Of a stretch of DNA of 64,000 nt, positions 27,081 through 51,800 are shown in pieces. Made by a program: the position numbers and the translations under genes. How positions within the stretch are numbered: the first letter of the stretch is position 1; each line of letters opens with the position of its first letter. The notes beneath the pieces are model-generated. The model was not told where the DNA came from, made no database searches, and worked only from the letters and a program-made list of their open reading frames with translations. Origin of the DNA: Synchiropus splendidus (taxonomy: Eukaryota; Chordata; Actinopteri; Syngnathiformes; Callionymidae). Where the stretch lies: the NCBI RefSeq assembly GCF_027744825.2, contig NC_071347.1:23855001-23919000 (forward strand), given 5' to 3'.

Positions 27081-27574
27081 CCTCCTCCCCACTCAAAGCA
27101 TCTTTTATGTTCTTATTTATTTACCCGCGCCCCTCCCCCACCAGGCCCTGGTGCCCCGGCCCAGGTTGCAGACCAGCACCTGGAACGAACCTGGTTCTCA
27201 GAGTCATCGAGTCTGACGACAACCCACCTCCTCCACGGCTCCTCCGACCCGCGGCCACGAGAGGCGGAGCGGGTCAGAACCGTGTCAGAGCCTGTCAGAC
27301 GTGGGTCAGAACCATTTCAGAAGTGAGTCAGAACTGTGTCAGAAGCGGCCGCAGGCTGCCACAGCGACTGCAGAGACGTGTGGCAAACAGAGGCGCGGGA
27401 CAACAGCAGGAATGTGCACTGTTCAAACTGCGGCGTGTTTGCAGAGACGAACGCGGCGGGTGGGAACACTGCAAGTGGACCTGCCGGACAGAAGCGCCAG
27501 ACTCGCCCGTGCCGTCCGGACCTGCACGCAGGAGTCAGCGACATGAGCCAAGCAGAAGCACCAGAGCGAGACCT

Positions 27575-27580
27575 TTTATT
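27575..27580 (-). terminator. tango6: Poly(A) signal of tango6
   Basis: TTTATT on the plus strand, about 37 bp past the tango6 stop. Confidence 0.8.
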
Positions 27581-27616
27581 CACAGCTGCAGAACATGGAC
27601 AGAACCGGGCCGCACT

Positions 27617-34073
<6,457 letters not shown>

Positions 34074-34200
34074 GGTGAAGAACCACTGAGCTCCTCCGCC
34101 AACAAGAGTCGGCTAACTAGCCACGCTGCTAACCACAAGTGAAGATGGCGCCGGAGTTAAACGTCACACTGACGCGGCTTTCCTATTGGCTGTTGTACAC
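34074..34200 (-). promoter_or_regulatory. tango6: tango6 promoter region
   Basis: Upstream of the tango6 ATG; contains AAGATGGCGCC at about 34143 (YY1-like) and a CCAAT element in inverse form (TATTGGCTG) at 34183. No TATA. Inferred from position. Confidence 0.45.
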
Positions 34201-35985
34201 CACTACCGCCCCCTAGCGAGGCCTGTGCCGTTCTGCATTTGTTTCTTTCTGCTGCATTGGAGAACATGAAGTGAACTTCTCGACGGTTGTCTGGTGACGC
34301 GCTGCGCTCAGGTGATCGAGCAGCAGGGATGTGGACAGCTGCGCAGAAACACGCTGCACCGATTCTCTCTCCGCTCATCACACTTCCTTCCACCCCAAAT
34401 GAATGAACGAATGAATGTGGGACCATTTCTGCGTGTGAGGACCAATGACAGCAGGCAGAGCATCATTTCCATCAGCGTTTTAATGAAAATAAACTCTCTT
34501 TGTACAAAAACAAATAAATATCCAGGCGGCCCTCAGCTGGCAGGAGAAGCTTCACAGTCAGCCTCGGAATGTTCAGCGGCACCACAGCAGCCCAGGGGGA
34601 CTGCGATGCCTTCAGGAGCTGCGGCAAACGTGAGCTCCACTCAACCGGACCTTGGTGTGAAAATGCGGCCGGACCGCGGGGGGTTCACCGAGACACGCTC
34701 CTCTTTCCGCTCATGGCTTGTGTCACCTCACCACCAGGACCGTCGGCTGATCAAGGTTTAATGATTGAAATATCCACATTCAGATGGGTCACAAAAAGAT
34801 TCAACAAAACTAGCGCTGTGGTGCAGCAGGATGGCGAGGATGCCCGCACCGCCAGATCCCATCATTCCTCCTCGTTCCCGGATGGAAAAAGTCTCTCAGA
34901 ATTCCACAAAAACATAGTTACAATGCAGAAACAAGCGCGAGGATAGGATCTCCCCTCAGACTCCGAGTCCTGGAGTCTGGACTATCTCACGTTATTGCAC
35001 CAACAAACTGATTGTCCTTACGAGTCAGAAACGAAAAGTTGGGACTCAGGCCTGGGTCTTTGTGGCGCCCCCCTCAGGCAGCCCACCGCCACTATCTGTT
35101 ATTTACAAACTGATAAATAAAGTTCATTTCTCTACATTCAATCTCTCAAGCAGCATTTTTGTGGCCCGACCCAAACGTGGCAAAAGCAAGTCTCGTCTCT
35201 GAAGCTGGGTCTCCCCGGAACTCCCGGACTCTATGTACAGGTGTCGAGCTGCGACGGGCCGACGCCCATCCAGTCTCAGACTCAGTCGGCTTCCTCACAC
35301 CACCTCCAGCAGCTCGTCTCTGCCGGGGCTTCAGCCAGTCTGGCCGCTCGTATGTCTCAGCCAGCACGGCGCTGCTCTGTGATTGGCTCATGCGAGGTCA
35401 CGTGGGAGGAGCAGAGCCAGCAGGGTGTGCAGCTGTGCAGAGGAAGACCATCGCTCACACACCATGTCACTGAGCTGAGCCGACAACAGCTGAGAGGTTG
35501 AAGGTGGCAGAGGAAGCTGACCGCTGCGGTGGACAGGTCCACTTTCTCGATACAATAAACCAAACAGTTAGGGTGAGACAGCCGTGACATTATGACCACT
35601 AACAGAGGCTGGCAGCAGACAGCCAGGTGGTCATAATGTCACGGCTGACTGGGTAGAATCTGGAGGTGCGACGGACGAACAGTCTTGGTGCTTGGTCGCT
35701 GGCATCGGCAGAGTGTGTGTGTGTGCGTGCGTGACCCTGTGGAGCCCCATGTCTCACAGAGAAGCCTCAAACACGTCCCTGCAGCTGCAGACCAGTCCAC
35801 CACTCGTGGGTCCAGAGTCTCGGCCCACCCTTCTCAAATGAGGGCTGATTCTGAGAAAGAGACGGGGAAAGGCATGAGTGCAGGAGAGACGGCAACCCTC
35901 AGCGGTCAGTGGTGTTCTTCACTCCTCACACCTCCACCTCCTGATGCTCTCCTGACACGCACACACCCACCCACCCTACCTGTGG
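34201..35985 (-). other. Gene-free stretch, possibly the cryptochrome 3' UTR
   Basis: No coding potential. On the minus strand ATTAAA (TTTAAT at about 34482-34487) could end a 1.5-kb 3' UTR of the cryptochrome, but no canonical AATAAA is seen on that strand. The stretch contains the perfect hairpin at 35579-35647. Confidence 0.4.
35579..35647. repeat. Perfect 21-bp inverted repeat, 27-nt loop
   Basis: Left arm 35579-35599 contains GTGACATTATGACCAC; right arm 35627-35647 is its exact complement, GTGGTCATAATGTCAC plus flanks. It lies in the likely cryptochrome 3' UTR. Either a minimal MITE or a transcribed hairpin. Confidence 0.9.
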
Positions 35986-43330
<7,345 letters not shown>

Positions 43331-43685
43331 GGCGGCTTCTTAATCCATCCCGGGAGCACCGCAATCCTCCAGAAGCGTCGAGCACCAGTCCGGATCCGCA
43401 GCGCCAACAGCCGCAGACGGAGAAAGTTTGCTGCCTGTCAAAGTGCTGGGGCTGAGGAGGGGGGCGGGGCCGGCCGCGAGCTCTGCTCACTGATTGGTCA
43501 GGACGGAAGCGCCGAGCGCCATTATAAAACAGACGCGCGGCGATTGGCTGTTCAGCGGCTCGTGTCACGTTTCCGAACGGGGGCGCTGTCGTGCTGCACC
43601 TGACGGACGCGGCCAGAGGAGCCAGTGACGTCACGAAGTCTCGACGATCACTTGCAGATGCTTTTGATCGAACTGTAACGACAGA
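43331..43685 (-). promoter_or_regulatory. Cryptochrome promoter
   Basis: Upstream of the cryptochrome ATG. On the minus strand: two CCAAT boxes (ATTGG at about 43493 and 43541), a perfect CRE TGACGTCA at 43626-43633, and GC-rich sequence. CRE elements are known inputs to clock genes, so light or cAMP control is plausible. A LINE fragment was inserted just upstream (43686). Confidence 0.55.
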
Positions 43686-44115
43686 TTGATCGGTAAATCA
43701 ATCTGATTCCCCCCTCACCTATGGTCACCAGCTTTGGGTCATGACCGAAAGGATGAGATGAGTTTCCTCCGCAGGGTGGCTGGGCGCACCCTCAGAGATA
43801 GGCTGAGGAGTTGGGTCATCCGGGAGGAGCTCGGGGTGCAGCCGCTGCTCCTCCTCATCCAGAGGAACCAGCTGAGGTGGCTCGGGCGTCTGATCCGGAT
43901 GCCCCCTGGACGCCTCCCTGGGGAGGGGTTCCGGGCATGTCCTACCGGGAGGAGACTGGCTGGAGAGATGCTGTCTCCGGTCTGGCCTGGGAAGCCCTCT
44001 GGATCCCCCGGGAAGAGCTGGAGGAGGTTTGTGTGGACCGGGAAGTTTGGGCTTCCTTGCTCCGAATGCTGCCTCCGCGACCCGACCCCGGACAAGCGGC
44101 AGAAGAAGGTGAAGG
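43686..44115 (+). mobile_element. LINE 3' fragment (copy B), 5'-truncated
   Basis: Same reverse-transcriptase C terminus as copy A (IREELGVQPLL, RMPPGRLPGE, PPRPDP). Flanked by a 12-bp direct repeat TGTAACGACAGA at 43674-43685 and 44116-44127, a clear target-site duplication. Both copies end in GAAGGTGAAGG. About 355 bp upstream of the cryptochrome start. Confidence 0.92.
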
Positions 44116-44127
44116 TGTAACGACAGA

Positions 44128-44611
44128 GTCGCGTTCCGGGAGCAGCGCGTCATTACCGCAGTTCCAGAGGCTCTGTGCAGAGATAAGGACCAAGTGGGTC
44201 TCTGGCCTCGTCCTCAGCTCTGATCCCAGCGCTCACGGTTTTCGACATGGTCCATTCTCCATTCAGGATCATAAAGAGAACACGAGTCAGACTGAGAGAA
44301 GGGGTCTCCTGCGCCCCTTTGAAATGCTGAAGATGTCCTGCTCACTCCATCAGCGATGCACAGAGGAGCCACACAGGCGACCCATCATTCACGCATGTTC
44401 TACTAACGTCTCCTCACTCTCACACCTGTGTGACCCTGTGCTCCAGGTGAGGCTGGGCTCAATCAGTGGCAGGTGCGATGACGGCCAGGTGCATCCACTT
44501 TGCCAGCAGAGCTCTTAAAGCGCCGCAGTGGAGGCTGCTCCTGTCACAGGTGTCTTCAGGGTCCACGCTCCGAACAAACCTGCTCGTCTGGTCTAGTGGT
44601 GAGACTTCAGC
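44128..44611 (+). other. Upstream region of the first secreted-protein gene
   Basis: No gene seen between the LINE and the 44612 start codon. No clear TATA box. Confidence 0.4.
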
Positions 44612-45232
44612 ATGATGTGAGTGTCGCTGCGTCGTGGGTCAAAGCCCTGGGCCCCTGACCAAGACTTGTTTCTGCAGGTGGTGGGTTCTGGTCCTGCTGG
44701 GTGGAAGCATCAGCTGCTCTCCGGTGCCTCATGGTGAGGGCACCTCCAGAGTCTCCCTGACTCCAGTGTCTCCTGATGTGCTTTGGTCACTTCTGCCCAT
44801 GTTCTCTGCTCAGGCTTCAGCTCAGACCCGTCCGCTGCCTTCTACCCTCAGCCCTTCTCTAACCTGTACTGGTCCACGGGAGGCCTGAGTCCAGATGATG
44901 CCGCGGTCGCTGTCCAAACTCCGCTGAAGCAGCAGCAGCTCACCCTTCAGCCTGGTGCAGCTCCAGAACCCCAGCTGGCCGCCTACAGTCCGATAGCACA
45001 AGGACCCGAGTCTCCAGTGCAGGCTCCAGAGGAGGAAGTGCCTGAACCCAGTGAAGAAGCCGAGGAGCCGGTCTTCAGCGACGTCTCCAACCTGGAGCCA
45101 GTCTACTCCTTCAAGTCTCGCTCTCGCTACCAGAGAGGACGCGCCGTGTTTGCTGAGACCACCTACATCCCAGGCCCCCCTCCAGCTGTGCCCGCCTACC
45201 CCTCCAGTCCTGTAAAGTCTCAGGAAAAATAA
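44612..45232 (+). CDS. Small secreted protein, tandem copy 1 (unrecognised family)
   Basis: I do not recognise this gene. Model: exon 1 contributes only ATGAT (44612-44616, donor GTGAGT), exon 2 is 44678-44733 and exon 3 is 44814-45232; phases agree; 159 aa. It begins MMWWVLVLLGGSISCSPVPH, a convincing signal peptide. The mature protein is Pro/Gln/Glu-rich and low in cysteine, and ends with a block that holds EEPVFSDVSNLEPVYSF, SRSRYQRGRAVF and AETTYIP, then a proline-rich tail. No membrane anchor follows, so it is probably extracellular. The neighbouring gene at 45802 has the same exon structure, phases and C-terminal block. The stop codon TAA (45230-45232) lies inside the AATAAA at 45228-45233. 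A matrix, coat or mucosal protein is possible, but function is unknown. Confidence 0.75.
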
Positions 45233-45233
45233 A
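45228..45233 (+). terminator. Poly(A) signal overlapping the stop codon of copy 1
   Basis: AATAAA contains the TAA stop of the preceding gene. No other AATAAA was noted close downstream. If used, the 3' UTR is only the usual 15-30 nt to the cleavage site. Confidence 0.65.
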
Positions 45234-45801
45234 GCATCTAAACAACTTGATCTTGAGTTCGTCATCTTCATGTTGCACCTCATGGTCGCCGCAGATTTGG
45301 GTTTCAAACTGCTTCTGCTCCAAGGCGTGGTCACACGTGCGTGTCAGCCGATGACCTGAGCCGTTTGTGGAGACGCGACTCCTCGCTCTTTCCTCTCCTC
45401 GTTTGACTTCTGACTTTTCATGCTTGAATATTCAGGACATGAGGTTTCATAAACACGTTTCAAGTGACGTGAAGATGCTGCGTGACACAAGGTTTGAGCA
45501 TCACTGCAGGGGAGGCGGAGCGTGAGACGGTTCTGCCGATGACTTGTATCAAGCATCTCAACAGGGTCAACGTTGGCTGCCATCTTGATTTCCTGCAATA
45601 TCAGGAGAGGCTGGCTCGCCTGTGTTGAGGTCATGACCCCGACCACACCTGCTGCTCATTAACAATCAAACTGAGACTTAAGAGCAGCTGCTGCAGCTGT
45701 GGCCGTCGTGTGCTGTGAGAAGGTCAGGTGTGTCAGAGCGCAGCGGTGTCTTCCCAGAGTTTCTGAAGCTGACTGTCCCCTGACCTCTGGAGCCAGCCAG
45801 G

Positions 45802-46485
45802 ATGGAGTGAGTAGATGCGCTTCCTCTGCTGGAGCCACCTGCAGTGAGAAGGTTGAGCCTGAAGAGCTTTCCCACCTCACTTCAAGCCCATGGATGTTTC
45901 AAGTGACGCAGCTGCAGGTCGGTGGCCCAGTGGGAACTTCAGCTGTGGTTTCTGTTGCAGGTGGTTGATGATCTTCAGTGTCCTGATGGGAACCGTCTGC
46001 GGCTTTCCTGCGTACCACGGTATGGTCTCTGAGCAGCAGCAGCAGCAGCCGCAGCCTGATGGTCCACGACATCGTTGACCCCTCTTGACCTTTGTCTGAC
46101 AGAGTACCAGTACGACCCGGCGCTGGGCTACATCAACCCCAACTACTGGTCTGCGGGGAAAGTGCTGCTTAGTTCTGACCCGACCCGAGACTCCAGTCCC
46201 CAGAGCAGCGTCCCATTATATGCCAGCTATGACGACACAGCCAAGGCTGACGAGGGCCTGCCCGCCCCGACCGAGGAACAGGGTCCAGACTCCAGTGAGC
46301 CCGAGGAGCCGGTCTTCAGTGACGTGTCCAACCTGGAGCCAGTCTACTCCTTCCAGTCTCGCTCTCGGTACCAGAGGGGAAGAGCAGTGTTTGCTGAGAC
46401 CACCTACATCCCTGCTGAACCCCCTGCTCCCCCGATGGCCCAACAGGTCCACACAGTTCCAGCCAAACAGCAGGCCACTGTTTAG
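45802..46485 (+). CDS. Small secreted protein, tandem copy 2 (unrecognised family)
   Basis: Paralogue of the gene at 44612, in the same orientation. Model: exon 1 ATGGA (45802-45806, donor GTGAGT), exon 2 45961-46019, exon 3 46103-46485; phases identical to copy 1; 148 aa. Begins MEWLMIFSVLMGTVCGFPAY, a signal peptide, then EYQYDPALGYINPNYWS. The C-terminal half repeats the block EEPVFSDVSNLEPVYSF, SRSRYQRGRAVF and AETTYIP almost unchanged, while the central part has diverged from copy 1 in sequence and length. Poly(A) signal AATAAA at 46550-46555. It lies between the cryptochrome and mapk8ip1, a place where I know of no human gene of this kind. Function unknown. Confidence 0.75.
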
Positions 46486-46549
46486 AAGGTGTGCCTCGGC
46501 AGCTTGGAGCAAGAGGTCCGAGGTTCTGCCTGGCCCGGCGCTCTTCTGC

Positions 46550-46555
46550 AATAAA
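46550..46555 (+). terminator. Poly(A) signal of tandem copy 2
   Basis: AATAAA 65 bp after the stop at 46485. Confidence 0.8.
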
Positions 46556-46899
46556 GGTTTGAGTGAAGCAGAGTCTCTGCCACCAGAGTGTTGAGGTTTA
46601 AATCAGCGGTGGGAAACATTTTAGAGGGGTGTCACTTCCACCATATCTCAATGCATGTGGTTTAACACAAGCCCCTTAAATGTGAAGAGCGTGGAAGTTA
46701 AAAGTCTCCGGTAAATCTCTTGTATATGTAAAATGTATCTTTAAAAAAAAGTGGACACCAGTGCCTGCGACTGACCGGGGAACTCAACGGTGCAGGGTTC
46801 TGTGCGCTGAGGCGGAAATGCGTCTGTACATGTATCTTGCTTTTCTGAAAGTACGGACGCACTGTCTCCGCGTTTATACACAATGATTTACTCCATTTC

Positions 46900-47437
46900 G
46901 AACGTCTTCAGCAGTGGGCGGGGTGGGACGGCGCAAGGGCGCCCTCTAGCGGCTGGCCGCAGACCCCAGCCGGACACGAGCCTCACGTCACCGACTCCAC
47001 ACGTCAGTCAAGCCGCCCGACCACGAGAGGGCGCCAGCCTACTGTGGGGATGAATGACGCGCTGTCGACTCGGTGGTGAGAAGCTCCTATGTGGCGCGCG
47101 CGCGCGCCCCTGACAGCCTCGCGCAGGTCTTCAGTCGGACGGTGACCGTCAGAGGAGCCGATGACGTCAGGCCGCGCCGTGATTGGCCGGCTCCGCTCTC
47201 CTCGAGTGTCACTCCTGGCTCGGTTTCGTCTCCGGCTCCTCCCGCCTCCTGCGGACGGTGACGTGACACCGACCAATCAGCAGCGAGGACGGGAGCAGGC
47301 GGGCGTGTGCCGGAGCCGATCGATGCTGAGGAGGAGAGGAGGAAGAGGAAGATGAGGAGCGGCAGGGTGGGGGAGGCCTAGACCAGCAGAGAGGCGCTGG
47401 CTGGATCCCGGAGAGCAGGAGGAGCAGGTGGAGGAGC
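46900..47437 (+). promoter_or_regulatory. mapk8ip1: CpG-rich promoter and 5' UTR of mapk8ip1
   Basis: Strong CpG content, a (GC)n run at 47095-47107, a perfect CRE TGACGTCA at 47162-47169, and CCAAT elements in both orientations (GATTGGCC at 47180, ACCAATCAG at 47271). It sits directly before the exon that carries the start codon, supporting transcription start here. Confidence 0.6.
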
Positions 47438-47561
47438 ATGGACAAGTGCCGACCCAAGAGGCCCACCACCCTCAACCTGGTGCCTCAGATGCCACCGGCC
47501 GGAACACAGGTAGCGCACGCGCGTGTTGTCAGGGAGGCTCCTGTCGTGTGGCTGAACCTGC

Positions 47562-47599
<38 letters not shown>

Positions 47600-48791
47600 C
47601 AGCTGAGATGCTGCAGCTCTGGTCCTCACCAGTGAGAGGAGGCCTCACCCGAGGCTCACCTCAGGTCTCTGGCGTGCCTCCTGGTGACGTGTCAGCGACT
47701 GCTCCCTCTGGGCCTCTGGTTCTGACGGGACGAGGACAGCTGCTCCTCAGACCTCGGAGAAGATCCCTGCAGATTAAAGGTGATCAGACTCGGCAGGGTT
47801 CCGCCATCTGCCGTCATCACCGAGCTGCGAGCCGAGCTCCTGCGGCGGAGGAGCCACAGGTCTGCCTCCGACCCAGCAGAACCTCTGCCTAGCGCAGTCG
47901 ACGGCAACTTCACTACAAACATGGCCGCCATGATGTGATATGACAGTCCCGTCGGCTGTCTGAGGTCACATGACCGCTGCTAGCCGTCAGTGTCTGCTTG
48001 AAGGTAGCCATGGGCGAGACAGTGCTAGGTCAGAGGTCACGCCGGCCCTGTGAGCGTCAGTGACCTGGGAAAGGACGAGCCGGACTCTGTTCCGCTCCAT
48101 CTGGACGTCACTTCCCGCCTCTGCTCCGCTGGAGCCGGAGTCCAGGATCCGGTCAGCAGCTGGACTCAGCAGGCCCCGGTGTCCAGCAGACCAGGAAGTG
48201 GAACACACTCGTGGCTGTGACGTCATCATCCCGCGCCAGGCGGGACACATTCCACCAGGTCTGGTCCCGGCGCCGGCACCTGGTCACACGCGTCTGCGAG
48301 AGCAGCACTGGATACAGTCACAGCAGCGACTCACTCTGACTCCAGGACTCGGGTCATCTCAGTCAGGAGTCTTGACGTCGTCCCTGCGCTGGCTCCGTCG
48401 GAGCTCGGTCTCGTGTGTTCTGCAGGAAGCTTGACTCGGCTGTCAACACCTCAGTTCCGATGGGTCACCAGCCTGACAGTTTCTCAGCAGGAGGTTACAG
48501 TCCACGAGTCACGCACAGCTGACTCCTCGCGGCCTGAGTCTCTGGGACACACCCTCCCAGACCCTAGTTTAACATGACCCACCCAAACAGGAAGTGATGT
48601 GGCGCTCGCAGGACCTCGCCGACCTCAGCTGCTTCACCTCAGTCAACAACCTGCCGCAGCATGATGACCACCGGACGCTCAGCAGGGACCACGCTGACTG
48701 AGTTGCCGTGGCAACAGAGGCAGGCGTGATGGAGGAAAGCAGCTGCTGGAGCTGATGATGTGGCGCCGACTTCCTGGTCCAGTGATGTCAT

Positions 48792-48823
<32 letters not shown>

Positions 48824-51800
48824 TGCAGGACTCCATCAACAACAACTCTCTGGGCAGGAAGGACAGCTGGAAGGCGTCGCGCTCTTCTTCTCCACATATC
48901 AAAGGTGACCAGAGCAACGCTCCAGAACACGTGCAGTCTGAGTGCTCCAATTTCCTCCTCATTTCTCCTTTGTTGACGTCCATCGGCAGTCGTGCTGATG
49001 CTAGCTGTTAGCTTGATGTCAGATGAAGTGGTGGATGAAGGAGTGAGGACTTTCATGTCAGTCCAACGATGTTTTCATCCAGCGAAGGGCTAGTGTTAGC
49101 GCAGCCTGCATCACATCTGACACCTCACTGCTGGAGGAGGAGGAGCTTGTGCTCTGTGCTCAGCAAGTTTATGAAACTGAGGTGAAATGTTTGAAGGCTG
49201 TAATCTCTGGTGGATAATCCTGCTGCAGCTGTTTGCCCAACACATAATCTGATTCTTTTGTTTCTTTGTGAGCACGTTGAAGTGTGTGTGTGTGTGTGTG
49301 TGACTGTCCTGGTGGGGACCGGCGCTTGACAAAACACCACCTTCTGGGGACCTTGTGCTTTTCCCCACAAGCTTATTCTGAGAGTGAAAACTTCCAAGCA
49401 ACCGGGGGATTCTGACTGGGTTCCAGTCTGGTCCAGAGTCCTGGTTCAGGTTAGCCACGTGTTCAGGGGGGGCGAGGCTGGGGAAAGGGCGATGGCCAGG
49501 AGAGGAGGTCCCCACTTAGACAGTCAAACAAACGTGTGTGTGCAGGGGATCAGCAAGGAGGTCCAGACGGCAAAACTAAAGCCGAGGACAAAGTCCGAGC
49601 GCCGGCCCGGCGCCCGGCACCGAAGCCTCCCACCACCAATGGAGCCAACAGCCGGTCGGGCTCTCAGGCTGAGGACCCTCGCACTCGGGCGCGGGACAAG
49701 CAGGCGCCCGGAGCCGCCCAGACCTTCAGCTCGCCGCGGAGTCAGCGGAGAGCGGCGGCAGCGGGGAGAGGACGAGGACGCGGGGAGGGGAAGGACGGCC
49801 CCAGCGCCGGCCGGGAGGAGCGGCGAGGCGGGCGCCTGTGCGAGGAGTCCCGAGCCAAGGTCACGCCGCTGAGGTCACGCCTGGCCGGCAGCAAGACAAA
49901 AGTGACGGCCAGAGCCGAGAACCCCAGGGGAACCAAGATGTCTCAGCAGGAAGCGCTGCTGACGGCCATGGTGGTTCCTCGGACGCCCGTCACCCCCCGG
50001 AAGAAGGACAGGAGCCGAGAGCAAGGTGAGGAAGCGACCCTGTGATGTCGGCGCCGGGGTCACCCGCTCCTCTCTGTGTCCACAGGTCAGAACCACGACA
50101 GGAAGAAAGACAAGGCTCCGCCCGCTCTGTCCCGCTCCAGCAGCGAAGGCGGCTCCAACAGGATGTCCCTCAGCTCCGACACGGAGGGACCCCCGCCCGG
50201 ACCCCTCAACCCGCCCACATGCACCCGCACCAACCCTATCACGGAGGAGGACGGGGAGGGGACCCCGACTCCCTCTGTCGGCCGTGGAGTCCCCGCAGAG
50301 ATGGAGTCTGAGGGAGGCCTCGCCCGGTCCCCCACGGACAACCGTACCTTCAGACCCGCCGAGGACGTCTCGGGCGAGGACCCCCGTCAGACCCTGGCCA
50401 AGAGCCAGAGCTCAGCAGGTCTGAGTTACGACTCGGTCAAGTACACGCTGGTGGTGGACCAAGACGCCCAGCTGGAGCTGGTCAGCCTCAAGAACTGTCT
50501 CCACGGCGACGACAGCGACGCCGAGACCGTCTACCAGTCAGCCAATGAGGAGGAGGACCCCGAGTACCGGGAGGAGAGGAGGACGCAGGAGGCTGTGAGG
50601 GAGCGAGGTAAGACTCGTGGCTCCCCCCGCTGGTGGGGCAGTGTCATCGCAAGCTGTCGTGTTTGCCCTGATCGCTGCTTCAGCATCCGCTCAAACTCAG
50701 TGATGTTCTGAGACGTGACAGCTGCGGCGTGGTGCGTGAGGGGGCTTCATCAAAACAACTCTGAGAGTCACCGGATGGTTGGGGACCAAGCAGAACGCGA
50801 GGCTGCTCTGTGTTTTGGCAGAGCGCCGCAGTGAAGAGGACCTGAGGAGGAGGAGGGAGGAGGAGGTGAAGCGGAGGAGAGACGTGGTGGCCCGAGTCTG
50901 CAAGCACACCAAGGTCACGGCCGCGGCGGAGGAGGAGCCGAGCGGAGGGAGACCTCCGAGCAGCAGGAAGTTCCGCAACCTCTTCGCCAAAGAGAAGAGT
51001 CCCTACAGCGCCACCGGTGGGTGAGGCGCGGCGCGGCGCTGCCGTCTCCGCCAGGACACCGCCTCTGATCGGCAGCGTTGCGTTGCAGGCGCCGGTTCCT
51101 TCGGGGTCTTCTCCTGCGTCCTGGACGGCGTGGAGCGACAGCAGACTCACCGCGCGGCGTACAGGTGAGGCGGCGGCTCCCTATTGTGGCTCCGCCTCCC
51201 GCGCTGACGCCTCTGCCCTCCAGGTTCGTCCCCCGACACGCGGACGAGCTGCACCTGGAGGCCGACGACCCGGTCCTGATGGTGAGCCGCGGCGAGGACC
51301 TGTGGTGCCAGGGCTACAACATGAGGACCGGCGCCACCGGCGTCTTCCCCGCCTTCTACGCCGTCGCCGTGGCCAAAGACTGCGCCAAAGGTGCGTGGCG
51401 TCGGGTCGCGGCAGGTCAAAGGTCACAGCTGTCTCATGCCAGTGGTTTCGCCTCAGTCCAAAGAGACGGCGGCGGCGAGGAGTTCGCGGTTGGCTTCCTG
51501 GGCTCCGTCCAGGTGCCCATGCACAAGGGCAACGACGTGCTGTGCGCCGCCATGCAGAAGGTAACGCCTTCAACCCCTCACTGCGGCAGCAGGCGCTCAT
51601 GCTTCCGGCGTCTGCCTGCAGGTGGCGCACAACCGGCGGGCGGCAGGCCAGCCTCCGACCTCCTGCGTGCTGGAGGTCAGCGTGAGAGGCGTGAAGATCA
51701 GCGTCCAGGACCCGTGTCAGGCGGCGCACAGGGTCAGTCTCCTCGCAGCGCCCCCCACTGTCTGCGGCAGGAAGTGCAGCTCTGTCCTCTGTCCGCAGGG

